Under the pieces are notes generated by a model. That model was not told the DNA's origin and ran no database searches. It was given only the letters and a program-made list of their open reading frames with translations. A stretch of DNA of 64,000 bases from Erodium maritimum (taxonomy: Eukaryota > Streptophyta > Magnoliopsida > Geraniales > Geraniaceae), in contig OY997589.1 of NCBI GenBank assembly GCA_963921825.1, positions 76,430,523-76,494,522 on the forward strand. The letters are read 5' to 3'. Numbering within the stretch: the stretch's first letter is position 1; the number at the start of each line of letters is the position of its first letter. A program made the translations under genes and the position numbers. Positions 11,301-22,850 of this stretch are shown here, one piece after another.

Positions 11301-13090
11301 TGGGTATTAAATTGCATATACACTTAAAATGTCATTTTTCCAACATTTCACTTGAATTTAGTCTTCATTCCAAATTCCTTGGTGTCCGTGACATAATAAA
11401 ACACATGAAAAAATGACAAAAAATTTCTTGCCAGGGCCGACGGTACGGTGGCATTATCTTAGTGGCCCCGTGACTATCACCGGCTACCCCTAAAATAAAT
11501 TCTTGGTTCCTCCCCTGTCAAATAGCTCAAAATTTATACTCTGTTATGACTAAGATACCCGGTTATTCCATGTCAAAATTGAGGGGGTAGATCCATGTGA
11601 CGATGGGTTCTTGGTCGTAGCTCACTTTGTTCTTTTCTTGACTTGACCTAAAAATGCTCGTGGTATCTGATACACACATTGATCTCTCTGTGGAGATCGT
11701 CTTAAGACACTTGACGGGGATAACGGGAATCCAAGGAGAACACTAGGAAAAGGAGGATACAGTGGGTCAGGATGACTTCGACCCTGGTAGGTATTAGCTT
11801 GAAGCCCTACAGTTTTAGCACAGAAAATGGCACGACAAGCGTATCGGTCATCAAGTAGTATTCAGAAGTTAAATCCAGATATTGTACCCAAGGGAGCACG
11901 AGTCAAGCAATTTCTATCTAGAGTTGTTATTAAGCTATTTCGTTTGGTGAAATGGTTTTGGTTTTAAAATTTGTAAAAGTGAACAGTAATGTAAAAGTAA
12001 GCAAGTACTCGAGTAAATTAGAAAGAGATGTTTGAATCAGAGGAAAAAAATCAATCGAAGGTATGGGTTCATAGAGACCATTCTAGTGCATTGAATACTG
12101 ATGAACGATGTGAATTTGTTTGATTTTAGGGGCACCGAATTATCTCTACGCTAGTCCTAACTTCTCCCGTTGTTTCGGACCCTAATGGAATCTAATTACT
12201 TAGTTCTCCCGAATCAAGGTGTAGGAAGACCCAAAGCACTACGTTCTTTGGTAATTTTTAACTTTCGGTATAAATCCTGTGGTTATTGCAATTATGTTAA
12301 CCTAACTATCCCTAGTTTAGATTTAAACCCATATTGTATATGATTTTAGACCAATTTCAATTCTCATCTCCCGAGTATTGGATTGCAATTCACGTCATCT
12401 ATCAAGCCTACCTGGGAGATACAAAATTAAGTTCAAATCAAATACAAACCCTAAATTCAAATCAAACTTCACACTTAACCATGCATTCAACATATTGGAA
12501 ATCAAATCTCTAATCCCCCATAACCTTAAATTATGGGGGTTTACTTGCTCATGGAAGAAAAAGAAAAAGAAGCCATGGAAGAACAAATCCCAACATTCAT
12601 CTTGTTGAAATAAGTTAAAGAATCAAAATACCCAAAATGTGGATTTAAGCTCCAATATACGTTCTCCTTTGCTCTCAGCTCACCGTCCCTTTTAAGATAT
12701 CCCCAAATACAAGTTATCTCCTTCTAAAACCTAGTTTTGAAGTTAAATAGGGAAAAAAGTGAACTGAAACGGAAAGGGATTTGGGCCTCAACGTGTGTCG
12801 CGGGCTCCATGCCGGCACCGGGTGCGGGTTCGTGGCGGGCTTCGTCATGGCTCTGGGTAGTTGCCCGCATGAGAACAGAGCGTTTTGCTCAAATTCAACA
12901 ACTGGTCGCGGGCTCAATGCCGGCTCTGGGCACCATCCCGTGCAGGGCTTTCTCACGGCTCCGGGTCGTAGTCCTCATCACAATAAAGCTTCAGAATTTT
13001 CCCTTTTTGATGGATTTTTGCTCCTATTCCGCTCCACAACCTGATAACCACGAGAAATGCTGAAAATACGTAAAACATAGGAGAGTGAGA
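11301..13090. other. Unrecognised repeat-like region without a gene
   Basis: No open frame of credible length and no domain. The text between 11880 and 12600 (for example ctcccgttgtttcggacc, and tctcccgagtattggattgc) resembles long non-coding internal parts of plant LTR retrotransposons, but I could not find paired LTRs or a target duplication. Two related GC-rich segments at 12790-12860 and 12903-12975 (cgcgggctccatgccggc and cgcgggctcaatgccggc) form an imperfect direct repeat about 113 bp apart. Confidence 0.35.
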
Positions 13091-15290
13091 TCAAAACAGG
13101 GTGAAAATTACTAATGAAAACCCCATAAATGTGGCACTTTTAGTGCTAATATGTGATCGCATCAGTGTGCGTCCCCACACACACCTCGTTTCTCGATGTC
13201 GCACCTCATCTCTATGTCCCGAGGAGCCAATCCCATCATTAAGGGGAGTAGGGAAGGGGGAACGACATCTAGACCCCCTTCTTCTTCCAATCTAGATGGG
13301 TAGTGACCATCTATGCGTCGAGGAGGCGGAGCTTATTCGTACTCCTTCGAGGTTTCTATGCGCCTAGTTTAGGGCCTTAGGGTGTAGAGGCATGCAAGTT
13401 TCTGGAGCCGAAGAGGAGTATCTCCTGGTTGGGCAGGAGATCATGTGTTGCGCCAACCTCGCTTGTCCCGAATCCCATGGTGGTTTGGGGTGAGGGGTCG
13501 GAGCGAGGAGAAATATCCTTTTGGCTCTAAGTATGTGTCGGTGCAGTGGGAAGAAGATCTTGTGTTGGAACTTTATTGGTGGTCCCAGAAGGGTAAAACC
13601 CGACGGAACGATAATTTGAAGTTGTGGTATTGCCAGCCTCTAGGGCTAAAAACCCTAAGAGGGGCCACGAAAAACGGGGAGTTTGGGCTGGATGGGGTTC
13701 GACAAGTCACCTCTGATTCCCTCTCGTAGATTGGGGAGCTCTTGTGACATGAGGAACAGATCAAAGCGAGGGGTCTCCGGTCCTGAGGCTTACCCTCCTA
13801 GGGGAATTCCAACTCCTAATGCCGATGTAGCCATAGTGGAAGCAGAAGCCTGGGAGCCTCACATACTACAGTCAGGTTATGACTGGTGTCTCGTGCCCCA
13901 TATTAAGGAGCCGAGCTGAGCAACGGAGCAGTGTTGCAAGATCTTTCTAGAACCGCACATTCAAGGTCCCCCTCTAGCTAGTCCTGTCAAGTCCGTTCGA
14001 ACATCAACAAAACCTAAGTGCCTCCCCCACCGAACCCCGTTTTGATGGTGAGGCCATCCAAAGGGAGATCAGAGACTCTTGCCCTTATCTAGATCTGAGA
14101 AAACGGAAGAATAGTTGGATTGACTTGTGGTCTAAGTTCCCCAAGAACCAGAGGTTCCTACTTAAAGGACTATGGCTCCCCTCTCATAATCCGATCCTTT
14201 TCCACTTGTGAGGTGAAGTAAGAGCCAAATATCCCTCATCCAAGATCCTAGATGACAAGGCCATCATGGTGCTAAACCTTTATCATTAATCCTTCCATGG
14301 AGTTCGGGTCGTACTAGCAGGACGTGAACAAACTCCCAACCAGACCAAATATCGTATGAGCACGGGTATGGAAAACCGTTGGATTCTGGGGGATGCAAAT
14401 GACCTTCTCCTCATCTGTGTCCATTCTGAGGGTGTCAAATCCCTCTTGGAGGGCAGAGGGGGTTCAAAGGTTGAGGTCCGTCCTCGGGGACGTGCCTAGC
14501 GGGCGATCGGTCAAATTGGGGTTGGCGGTGAGAGAATCTCGGGGTCCGGCCTGAGCCAAGCGCTGAGTCGGCCAAGATGAGATCGACAACATAAGGGCTT
14601 TAGTGTCCAAACTGAGCTAAGGGAAGGACATGTCGCAGGCCTCCCACTACTCCTCGAGACAGTAGGTCACACCGCCCTCGGGAGAGGTCCCAATTGTTGG
14701 CATCGCTCGTTAGGAAGGCAAGATTATAGAGGCTGATGTGCGTCTTGGGCGAGGCAAGCGAGAGGTTGTTTCCGGGACGACAGGGTCAGGCAGATTGGCT
14801 GGTTCCTATAAAGGCCAAAGAGCACCTTCGACAAGCATTTTTGGGAGAGACCTAGAGAGGACGACCGAGAGCATCACAAGGAGTGGCCAGAGAGGAAGAG
14901 GATAAGGCCGGGATGCTCTCATCTTGGGGCGCGATGACTTGATAAAGCCCTTCGGTGGGGTCGGAAGCATGATTCGCAACGTCTCAAGTAGCGGGTTCTT
15001 GTGGCAAACAGTAAGTGAGACGAAACAAACCGACACGTAGTTAGAGGTGTTGTTGTCAACTGCATCGAAAAGGATGAGGTCGATAGGAACCATGACAATT
15101 GCTAAAGGAGGAAAGAATTAGTCGGGACAGTGAGAGAGATGAAAACCGACGCTATTTACATGTTAACCCTTTTATTTCCTCTCTATCACATTGAGCAATA
15201 AAAATTACAATAAAAATCTCTCATAAAAAAGAATCAATTCTACCCCGAGTAAAGGTTCCTTTTACAAAAAGGAAACTAATTTCTCAACTA
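13091..15290. other. GC-richer region, probable decayed retrotransposon
   Basis: This 2-kb stretch differs sharply in composition from its AT-rich flanks and carries many short broken frames on both strands. None could be assigned to gag, pol or a host gene with confidence. The right boundary is the target-site duplication of the Pack-MULE at 15299. Confidence 0.35.
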
Positions 15291-15474
15291 TAATTTGATT
15301 AGGTTTGAGAAATTTGATTAAATATGCTTTAAAATACACCATATTTTTTTAGTATGCTTCTATAGTTTAAAATTTGTAATCTATGCCTTTTACTATTGTT
15401 AAGACAAAACTACCCCATTAGATTAGATTTGTATGTATTGCTTTGCAACAAGTGTTCCTTGCTACGTTAGAATA

Positions 15475-15650
15475 TCAGAAGCGCACATGGGTTCTGTTTG
15501 ACAAAACAAAGATTACATCCTTCAAACTAAGCTCAATCTCTCCATTACGCAGATTATTTTCATTCAAATTATCTTGAGCTTCAATATCAGCATATTGTTG
15601 TCTGTCTAGAACCTCATTTTGATCTCGTTGCTTTGTAGTTTTCATACCAG
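15475..15650 (-). pseudogene. Second coding-like fragment inside the Pack-MULE, unidentified
   Basis: Read on the minus strand, one open frame gives MKTTKQRDQNEVLD followed by QQYADIEAQDNLNEN and ends NGEIELSLKDVIFVLSNRT before a stop. The composition looks like real protein (acidic, polar) rather than random AT-rich frame. I do not recognise the family. It may be a captured exon of another host gene. Confidence 0.35.
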
Positions 15651-16217
15651 AACCCTCCTTACTGGAAGTTAAGTTCCAACCATGATGAAGATGGAAAGAT
15701 ATTTCGAATCGTTGGTTAAAAGCAATTGAAACGATGATAAGAAAGAAATCAAAGCCTAAAAGTTCCCAATACCTTCAGAATGAGTAAATTTTAATTTGTA
15801 AATTCACATATCAAATTCACAATTCCATTTATTATAATGCATAGATTATCTTAGGCTCGATTAAGAAATTTATCAAAATGTTTGCATTCTATGCAGGTTT
15901 TCTTATCAATATGTTGAATTTGGGTTCATAGTTGGGTATTTTTCTCTAGGAGTTTTAATTGAATTTTCTTTGATTTGATTGATTTGGCCTGAGAGTGAGG
16001 ATTCATGACTAGTATGTGTATGTTTGATGGAGAATGGTGAGATAAATGTATATGTTGATGATTATATTATGTTCTCACATGTCATATATGAGAGTTTTAA
16101 TTCATGATGTACTCTCAGGGGTTATACGGGTGTTCTTAAATTTAGATTTGATTTGGTATTTTTCTTATCACTTTGATAGAAAAGTAATTAAGATTGACTT
16201 TGATTTTTGGGTTTCAG

Positions 16218-16641
16218 GTATGAGACTTGTTTCTTACACACAAGAGCAAGCTTGATGCTCAGATTCTGATAAAAAAATAGTTTGATGCTCAGATGAAGCT
16301 CTTCATCAGGCTTGTTCCTGACAAAGTGAACAAGACACTCTTATCATCCACAACTGCATTGGAACGACCAGAACATTCTTTCGAGTCAAAGTTAATTTGT
16401 TTAGCATGATACTGATATGCAATTTGCCTAGTAAACATGCATCTGATTGAGTTCCAATCCCTTTGGTTCATGTTCACATATTTGATGAACAATTTGGGCA
16501 TCATTGCAAGATCTGGAACCAAAGAGTTCATGGAGGCTCTACAGGCTGGAACCAAGATCTGGAACAATTTAGGCATGTTTGATCAATTTGGTGTTGGGTT
16601 CAATTCAGCTTGGGAATCGCAGGCCGGTAAAACACCACTGA
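16218..16641 (+). pseudogene. Captured HSP90 N-terminal domain fragment
   Basis: Blocks of the HSP90 ATP-binding domain appear in family order on the plus strand: KSKLDAQ (16242-16262), then LFIRLVPDKVNKTL after a short duplicated and stop-containing stretch (about 16300-16342), [20 protein letters not shown] (16489-16548), [11 protein letters not shown], and [11 protein letters not shown] (16611-16641). Segments present in intact HSP90 between these blocks are missing or scrambled, and stops occur. Just before the fragment, tttttgggtttcag looks like an intron end, so capture was probably from genomic DNA including an intron border. The protein cannot function as a chaperone; transcription could still give antisense or small RNAs against HSP90 genes. 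Confidence 0.85.
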
Positions 16642-16931
16642 CGCATAGGTATCCAATTTTAGGTAAGGGTATTGTTGTCTTAACAATCGTAAAAGGCATA
16701 GATTACAAATTTTAAACTATAGGAGCATACATAAAAAATATGGTGTATTTTAAAGCATATTTAATCAAATTTCCCTTAGGTTTTAACCTTAACAAGTTCG
16801 GGAGGGAAAAGGGTTGAAAAGATTTGTAACGCGGTAAAAAGGAATAGTCTACAAATCACTCAACAACCTAAAAATATACCAACCTCTCTTATAGTCTTCT
16901 GATCAATCTACATCAGCTACAAAAAACGAAC

Positions 16932-17903
16932 ATGTCATCTGCCGGGAACTTCGCTGGCGGCGCCGACGCCGTCTCCGGTACCAAATCTTACTTCTGCTAC
17001 CAATGCTCGCGCACTGTATCGATCGTACTGCCTCCATCCTCCGATCCTCTCTGCCCTCACTGCAACGATGGCTTCCTCGAGGAATGCCAAAACCCTATTC
17101 CCCAAATTCAAGACCAATTTTCCCCTCTCTCGAACCCTTTCTCGTCTCTGCTTTCGGCCCTAATCGACCTGCAAAACCCTAGCATCTTCTCCACCTCCGC
17201 CGCCAGACCCACCCCTAGTTTCTCCGGCGGCGGCGGAGACGAATTCGACCCCTTCGCGTTCCTCCAGAACCATCTCCAGAACATGAGGGCCGATCACGGC
17301 GGCTCTCGCATCCAGTTCGTCGTTGAGAACCATCCCTCCGGTCCCGGCTTCGGCATCCCGTCCAACATCGGCGACTACTTCGTCGGCCCTGGGCTCGAGC
17401 AGCTGATCCAGCATCTCGCCGAGAACGACCCCAACCGCTACGGCACTCCTCCGGCGGCCAAATCAGCCGTGGAGAGTCTCCCGACGGTGAAGATCGCTGA
17501 GGAGCACCTGAATTCGGAGATGAACCAGTGCGCCGTCTGCCAGGACGAGTTCGAGAAAGGGGTCGAGGTCAAGCAATTGCCTTGCAAGCATTTGTACCAT
17601 CAAGATTGCATCTTGCCTTGGCTTGAATTGCATAGCTCATGCCCTGTCTGCCGCCATGAATTGCCAACGGACGATCCTGACTATGCAAGAAGAGGGAACA
17701 CTACCGGTAGCAGTGATGCACTTGACACTGGTGGGGACACCGCAAGCGGCAGTGCCGGAGGAGAAGAGTCTGAGACTGAGCAGAATAGGACAGCGGAGAG
17801 GACGGTGAGGATATCTTTGCCATGGCCATTTCTCGGATGGTCTGGTTCTGGCTCTGGTTCTGAGAGTGGAGATAGTGATGGCAATAATTGGAGGTTGTTT
17901 TAA
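16932..17903 (+). CDS. RING-H2 E3 ubiquitin ligase, RING1-like with N-terminal zinc ribbon
   Basis: An intronless frame of 323 codons from ATG 16932. Residues 22-44 form the zinc-ribbon pairs FCYQC and CPHC typical of this plant group. A Ser/Pro/Gly-rich middle contains FDPFAFLQNHLQN (105-117) and the conserved GDYFVGPGLEQLIQHLAEND. The RING-H2 domain spans 200-240 with ligands C200, C203, C218, H220, H223, C226, C237 and C240 in the order C-x2-C, C-x-H-x2-H-x2-C, C-x2-C. The Gly/Ser-rich tail ends SGDSDGNNWRLF. Relatives such as cotton RING1-like proteins ubiquitinate targets in the cytosol and take part in stress or defence responses; the substrate here is unknown. The Pack-MULE ends only about 150 bp upstream of the ATG, so the promoter or 5' UTR is partly transposon sequence. 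Confidence 0.95.
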   Translation: MSSAGNFAGGADAVSGTKSYFCYQCSRTVSIVLPPSSDPLCPHCNDGFLEECQNPIPQIQDQFSPLSNPFSSLLSALIDLQNPSIFSTSAARPTPSFSGGGGDEFDPFAFLQNHLQNMRADHGGSRIQFVVENHPSGPGFGIPSNIGDYFVGPGLEQLIQHLAENDPNRYGTPPAAKSAVESLPTVKIAEEHLNSEMNQCAVCQDEFEKGVEVKQLPCKHLYHQDCILPWLELHSSCPVCRHELPTDDPDYARRGNTTGSSDALDTGGDTASGSAGGEESETEQNRTAERTVRISLPWPFLGWSGSGSGSESGDSDGNNWRLF

Positions 17904-19815
17904 ATGGCTAAGAATGGCTAATGGGGTATGCACAATTCTCAACTTTTCCTCTTATCTATATAATTTCACTTGGTTTTGGTTTTGATTTTGTTTTCTTGCT
18001 CATAGAATAGTTTAGTTCACATTAGCTTAAAGATACATCAATGCTATGCTATAATGTTCTCAAGGGCCTTAACAGTAGCCGAGACCATATTTGTTAACCT
18101 CATCTTTTTGTACATAATGATGTTCATATTTTGTTATTTGAGTTATTTTAACGAATGTAGGCTTGATATGGTGGTAGGCCATGTGAAAGTAGATTTCTGT
18201 TTTCTTCCCATGTCCTGGGTCCTTGAGGTGTAGGGAGGGCCATGATATTCATATGTTAGTATAACTCGTATTATTAGGAAATGATTTTAGGGCTAGGATT
18301 ATGTTGTGTTATTTTTTGTGAGGATGAGAATATTGTTGCTTCATTATAGTATCTTGTTTGAAGACATTTTTATCCATTTGGCAATCGAATTCAGAATTGC
18401 ATTGAAAGGATTCCAAATGGCCAATGTGAGGGGAATGAAAATTGGAATGCATTGCTCCTAGTTTGCACACAAGAAGGAGATGATTATCATTCTTTATTAC
18501 TACAGTCATGAAGGGAAAAAAACTAATCAAAGTGCAACTTAAGTGAATTACATATCTTGTAATCTTTGAGGCGAAAACAGGATATAAAGGTATATGCAGT
18601 TGCAACTTCAGTGCTCATATGATGTACTAGACTGTTTAGTACATACACGTGCTTCACAACCATGGACTTAAATTGTCTAGGTGCCCTTGTACTGTTCATC
18701 GTCTTCACTTTCTTTTATCAGCAAGAAAGCGGGGAAATCCTATTCTAGCCTCTAGTCTGGTGCCCTTGTACTGTTCATCGTCTTCTTCATTTTTTTTTAT
18801 CATCCAGAAAGCGGGGAAATCCTACTCTAGCCTAATCTAATTCCTAACCTAATCTCCACCCACACCTGTTCCCAATCAGATGTACCCACCTGGACTAACT
18901 CTGGTGGCCTCTAGGAGGTGAGAGAGTTGTCTGAGCACTCGGCCAACCCAAGTGGGCATTCATCATCTTCTTCATGCATCATGCTGTTATATCGATATTG
19001 TTCACTATTGATGTTCGTTGTTTGTATTATCTAGTGTTGATAGTTTCTGATGTAAAATGCTTGAAATGTTTGTGTTTGGTAGGGATCTTATCGAGTTATC
19101 AGCTGCAGATATGAGATGAATCGATTACGGGCACCAGGCATAGACTTCTTCAGAGCGGGAACACTACCGTTTCATGTGATTATTACCTAACAGTGATGTT
19201 TTTGATCATTTTGTTCTGCAATTAATTCTCATCGTACAGTGAAGCTCTGAAAATTCAGTCTTCCTTTTCTTGTCGCCCACTTTTCATCTTCATGCTTTAA
19301 TTTTCTTGAATGTTTGTTCATGGTTAATCTGCATATGGATGATGAATATCATGTGTAGAAGATCAAGAAGAAAGGTGAGTATCATGTTATGTGGTGCTTA
19401 GATTTTGGATGTTGTGGTCAAGATTTAAGTTATGATCTTTGATTCTTTGATCTAATGGTCAAGTTCCAAGTTTAAAAATGATCTTGATGTCTATAATAAT
19501 TAATATAGCAAAATCTGTGTATACCATATAAAATTTCTTGAAATTATGATCTGATGGTTTATATCCTATTTTCTGTCATACTCATCAATTAAATCCAAAA
19601 ACTGGTAGTGGTACCAGCTGTCCGACATGGGTGACAACTTCTCTGGTCTTCACCTAACTTAAAAAAATGATTGACAACTTCTCTAGTCTTCACCCAACTT
19701 AAAAATGTACTTGCCCTTCACGTTTTTCATACAGATAAATTTAGATTCAAGAACTAAAACAGAAATAAACCAGAGGAATAGACACAGAGTCGGTTTCGGT
19801 AGACATGTCTCCCCA
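17904..19815. other. 3' flank of the RING1-like gene, possible 3' UTR introns
   Basis: No further gene was found. The sequence is AT-rich with scattered poly-T runs. A spliced 3' UTR is possible because a donor-like gggtatgcac follows the stop, but no transcript evidence is available here. Confidence 0.4.
18681..18836 (+). repeat. 79-bp tandem duplication, two copies
   Basis: The segment starting gtgcccttgtactgttcatc at 18681 recurs at 18760, and both copies end in aagcggggaaatcctactct or a one-base variant. A short poly-T expansion distinguishes copy two. Confidence 0.85.
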
Positions 19816-19818
19816 TAA

Positions 19819-21900
19819 GAGCCCTTACAACGATCCGACTTGTGACCCGTTATTTAGTGGATCGGAATCGCAAGTCGTGTGCTACGACACGCGGTTTTTA
19901 CGGTTCCGAGTGGGTCGGGGTCGCAACCCGCACACCACTAACCCGGCTTGTTGGTTTGCGAGTCGCGGGCCGCGCGTCATCCAACTAGAGGTTGACACGT
20001 GTTCCTAACGGTGTAAAAAAAATTGACCGTTTAAGCAACGGTTGGCAACGGTCAATTTTTTTTAATTAAATTAAATCTAAATTATAAACAATAAAAATCA
20101 AATTTTCCCCACCTATAAATACCTTTAATCTCATTCATCAAACCACCAACCATTCTCATATTGCTCCCAAAATTTTCTCTATTTTCACTCTCAACTTCCT
20201 CTCCCCTAAAATCCGATCGAAAATGTCTGACGATGAAACTCAGCGTGCGTCTTTACCGGAGGTCAAGGAATACGGGCCGGAGGAATTCAACCAAAATGAT
20301 CTCCACTTCACCCCCGATCAACTAGGCAGCTTCCAAAGCATGTTGAACATCAACCTGTAATTACAACCCAAGCGCTTTTAGCTCGTATATGCAACCTGAC
20401 TACAACCCAGGTGCATTCATACTTTGTACTTTCAGACTCTCGTCTTTAATTTTGTTTATTATTATTTTTATGTGAAGTATCATTTTTTTTAAGTGAACTA
20501 CCATATTTTTAATTATAAATTTTGTTAAATGAATTTCAACCCAGGTCAATTCAACCTCCAACTTTCAACCCCCCACCTTACAACTTCGGTTCAAACTATT
20601 ACCATTACAACGAGGTTGGTGGGACCCAACATCACGTCGACGACAACAACGGCACCTATCGGTCATCTCATTCATCCTCTGCCAGCCCTTCCCAACAACC
20701 AAGGGTGCCAAACGCTAGTAGAAAATTGACCCACGCTTCATAAATACCCGGCTCCGCACAACCAAACACCCAGTTAAGGGCAACTCCCAAGATGATACGT
20801 CATTCTGGTGGACAATTACGAACGCGTACAACGCAGAACGACGTTTTCCACATTTCGAGTGGAAAGTAATCAAGAACCATTGGAACAGACATGCGCCTCA
20901 GGTGCGGAAGTACCTCGCTATTCTGAAGATCTCGCTCGCCGACGTCCGCAGTAGATGGAACGAGGAAGACTACATCGTCGTGGACAAGAATATTTACAGA
21001 GACCTACCAAAGAAGAAGGACGAGCCAAAAAAATTTGGCCTCGATCATTGGGTCGAGATGTTAAGGAACGAGGACAAGTTCACCATCGAGGAGGCACAAT
21101 CGCTTCTGTAGGGCGTCAAGGGTCGAATGAGGCTGTAGTTTACAGCTCAACCCTACCTACAAGGAGAGGAAGACACATTAATGATTAAGATATCATACCT
21201 CTCGGTGTTGAGTCCCAACGGGTATCCTCCGATCCGACCGAGGGAGGTCATCAGCGAAGTCCCTCTCCCCCTCAACGTGTATAAGAGAGACCGTTGGGAA
21301 AGAAGTCTACGAAGAGGAAGGGAAAAGGCCATTGCTGACATGGAACGAGCAAGGGCCAAGCGTGAGCGGGCAACTTTAGAAAAAAAGCGACTACAACTTG
21401 ACATGGCAGACAAATATGATGTTGTTCCACAAATGACACCAACTATTCGAGAAATACGAGGCCATGCAGCGGAAATACATCTCCAAGTTCACCGACTAGT
21501 AGCTAGACCAACACTTAATAATGATGTCCCGATTGTGGGATCAATGTGAAAAGTTGAAGGTTCGTATGGACAAGTTTGACGACGGGGATGAATAAAATAT
21601 GGATTTTATTATTAATAAATTTTATTTTATTTATTTTATTATTATTTTGTTTGTCAAATTTATTTGAATTTTCTATAATATTTACTGTTTTAATAAATAA
21701 TTTAATAAATTCAAAAAAATATCAATTTAACATCCAATCAGCATTCACTCAGAACATGAGTCTCATTCTAAAAAAAAAGAACATGAGTCTCAACCTGAGT
21801 CTCACATTGTGAAACATAGTTAAATTAAAGGGCCCAGACTCACTATTTTGCACAATCAGCATACGAGTTCTTTATACGAGTCTTTCTACTATACATGTTC
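19819..21900 (+). mobile_element. PIF/Harbinger element with ORF1 only (copy 3)
   Basis: TAA duplications at 19816-19818 and 21901-21903 flank termini GAGCCCTTACAACGATCC and, reversed from the right, GAACATGTATAGTAGAAAG. The right terminus matches that of the nested Harbinger pair at 51-54 kb, so these belong to one family. The interior carries a broken ORF1 and an AT-rich tail; no transposase. Confidence 0.8.
20223..21549 (+). pseudogene. Harbinger ORF1 (Myb/SANT-like) pseudogene
   Basis: The start MSDDETQRASLPEVKEYG lies at 20223. After a broken Asn/Pro/Gln-rich stretch, the Myb-like block reads FWWTITNAYNAERRF then EWKVIKNHWNRH (about 20800-20890), followed by VDKNIYRDLPKKKDE and FGLDHWVEMLRNEDKF (to 21080), which is the conserved ORF1 core. 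A final frame with NGYPPIRP and an Arg/Glu-rich helix ends at 21549. Stops at 20357, 20741 and 21109, and frame shifts, show decay. The role in the intact element would be DNA binding with the transposase. Confidence 0.8.
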
Positions 21901-22305
21901 TAAAAACGCATGTTGCGATAAGAAGTGGAGATGGTTAGTTAATTGGTTAATTGACTTTTATTTTTGTTTAAATCTGTGAAATTAGTTTGATGATATGGTC
22001 GTATAATGGTCAAAAATCAGTTAACTATCTATTTAGGTGCTAATTCTACTATTTATTTGAATTATGTTTTTTTATCTGATTTAAACTCAATATTCTATGT
22101 ATATATCCTATATGCATCCAATTATTTTAAATGCAACAAAAAAAAAACTTGAACAAATTATATTAAAACATAAACATGTGATGTTCTCCATAAAAACTCT
22201 CTCAGGCTTTAAGGCACCAACAATTGCATTGTAACCCTACTCCATTTTCGCCATTCAACCAGCCATCATCGTCTTTTCCAGGCTTTGTCCTGCCTACCTA
22301 TATAT

Positions 22306-22850
22306 TAAAACTTCTGGTCTAACATACATCATGTCATTGGTAATTGGGACTTTTGGTCCAACATACCATCATATTTGTAAACTTCATGCTACAAATATAC
22401 GACCTCACAAAATGACCATGCGACGAGCGAATCCATTGAGTAGCCAAACTACCCATATAACCTGCATAGAAATTTTCAAGCTATAGGCCCTAAACCAAGC
22501 TACATGTTGCATGCATGCGGTTCGCATCTTGAAACTTCAGGTCCAAATCCTTCACTTTCAATAAATCTCAAATTTTGAGTATTAGTTATAAAAACACAAG
22601 TACATACAATAATCATCAAGTTTCTGAAGTGAAAGATCCAATGTAAATCGACGATCGTAGAGTATACTTATCGGAAAGTCATAACTAAACATGCATAAAT
22701 AAGCATGACTCAAGTATAAATAAATTCACGAGAATATGGAACTTTGATAGAGTAGATCAATGATACCCAAGTTGACAAGCAAGCTCGGGAAATCGTGTTG
22801 ATAATATGCGGTGAAACTTGTGCTCACAACGTGTCGTAAAACTCATCCCG
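22306..22850 (-). mobile_element. Relic of the copia family found intact at 54.5-60.1 kb (leader region)
   Basis: The segment aligns by eye along its length with 59310-59820 of the copia element, including catcatatttgtaaacttca, the gaccatgcgacgag run, catcaagtttctga, and the LTR junction (tgctcacaacgtgtcgtaaaa against tgctgataacgtgttataaaa). It ends just inside the LTR. Only the untranslated leader survives. The strand follows the intact element, which lies in minus orientation. Confidence 0.8.

Larger units (their letters stand above)
15307..16775. mobile_element. Mutator-like element with captured gene fragment (Pack-MULE)
   Basis: The two ends are inverted repeats of about 110 bp with roughly 90% identity: GAGAAATTTGATTAAATATG at the left, and GGGAAATTTGATTAAATATG when the right end is read in reverse. 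An 8-bp direct duplication, TTAGGTTT, flanks the element at 15299-15306 and 16776-16783. No transposase is present. The interior holds part of an HSP90 gene in plus orientation and a second coding-like stretch in minus orientation (about 15480-15640). Long terminal repeats, 8-bp duplication and captured gene parts together fit a Pack-MULE; the superfamily is inferred. Confidence 0.85.

Noticed and set aside
16046..16255. Plus-strand frame as a small gene
   Set aside because: It overlaps the intron-like sequence before the HSP90 fragment and has random AT-rich composition.
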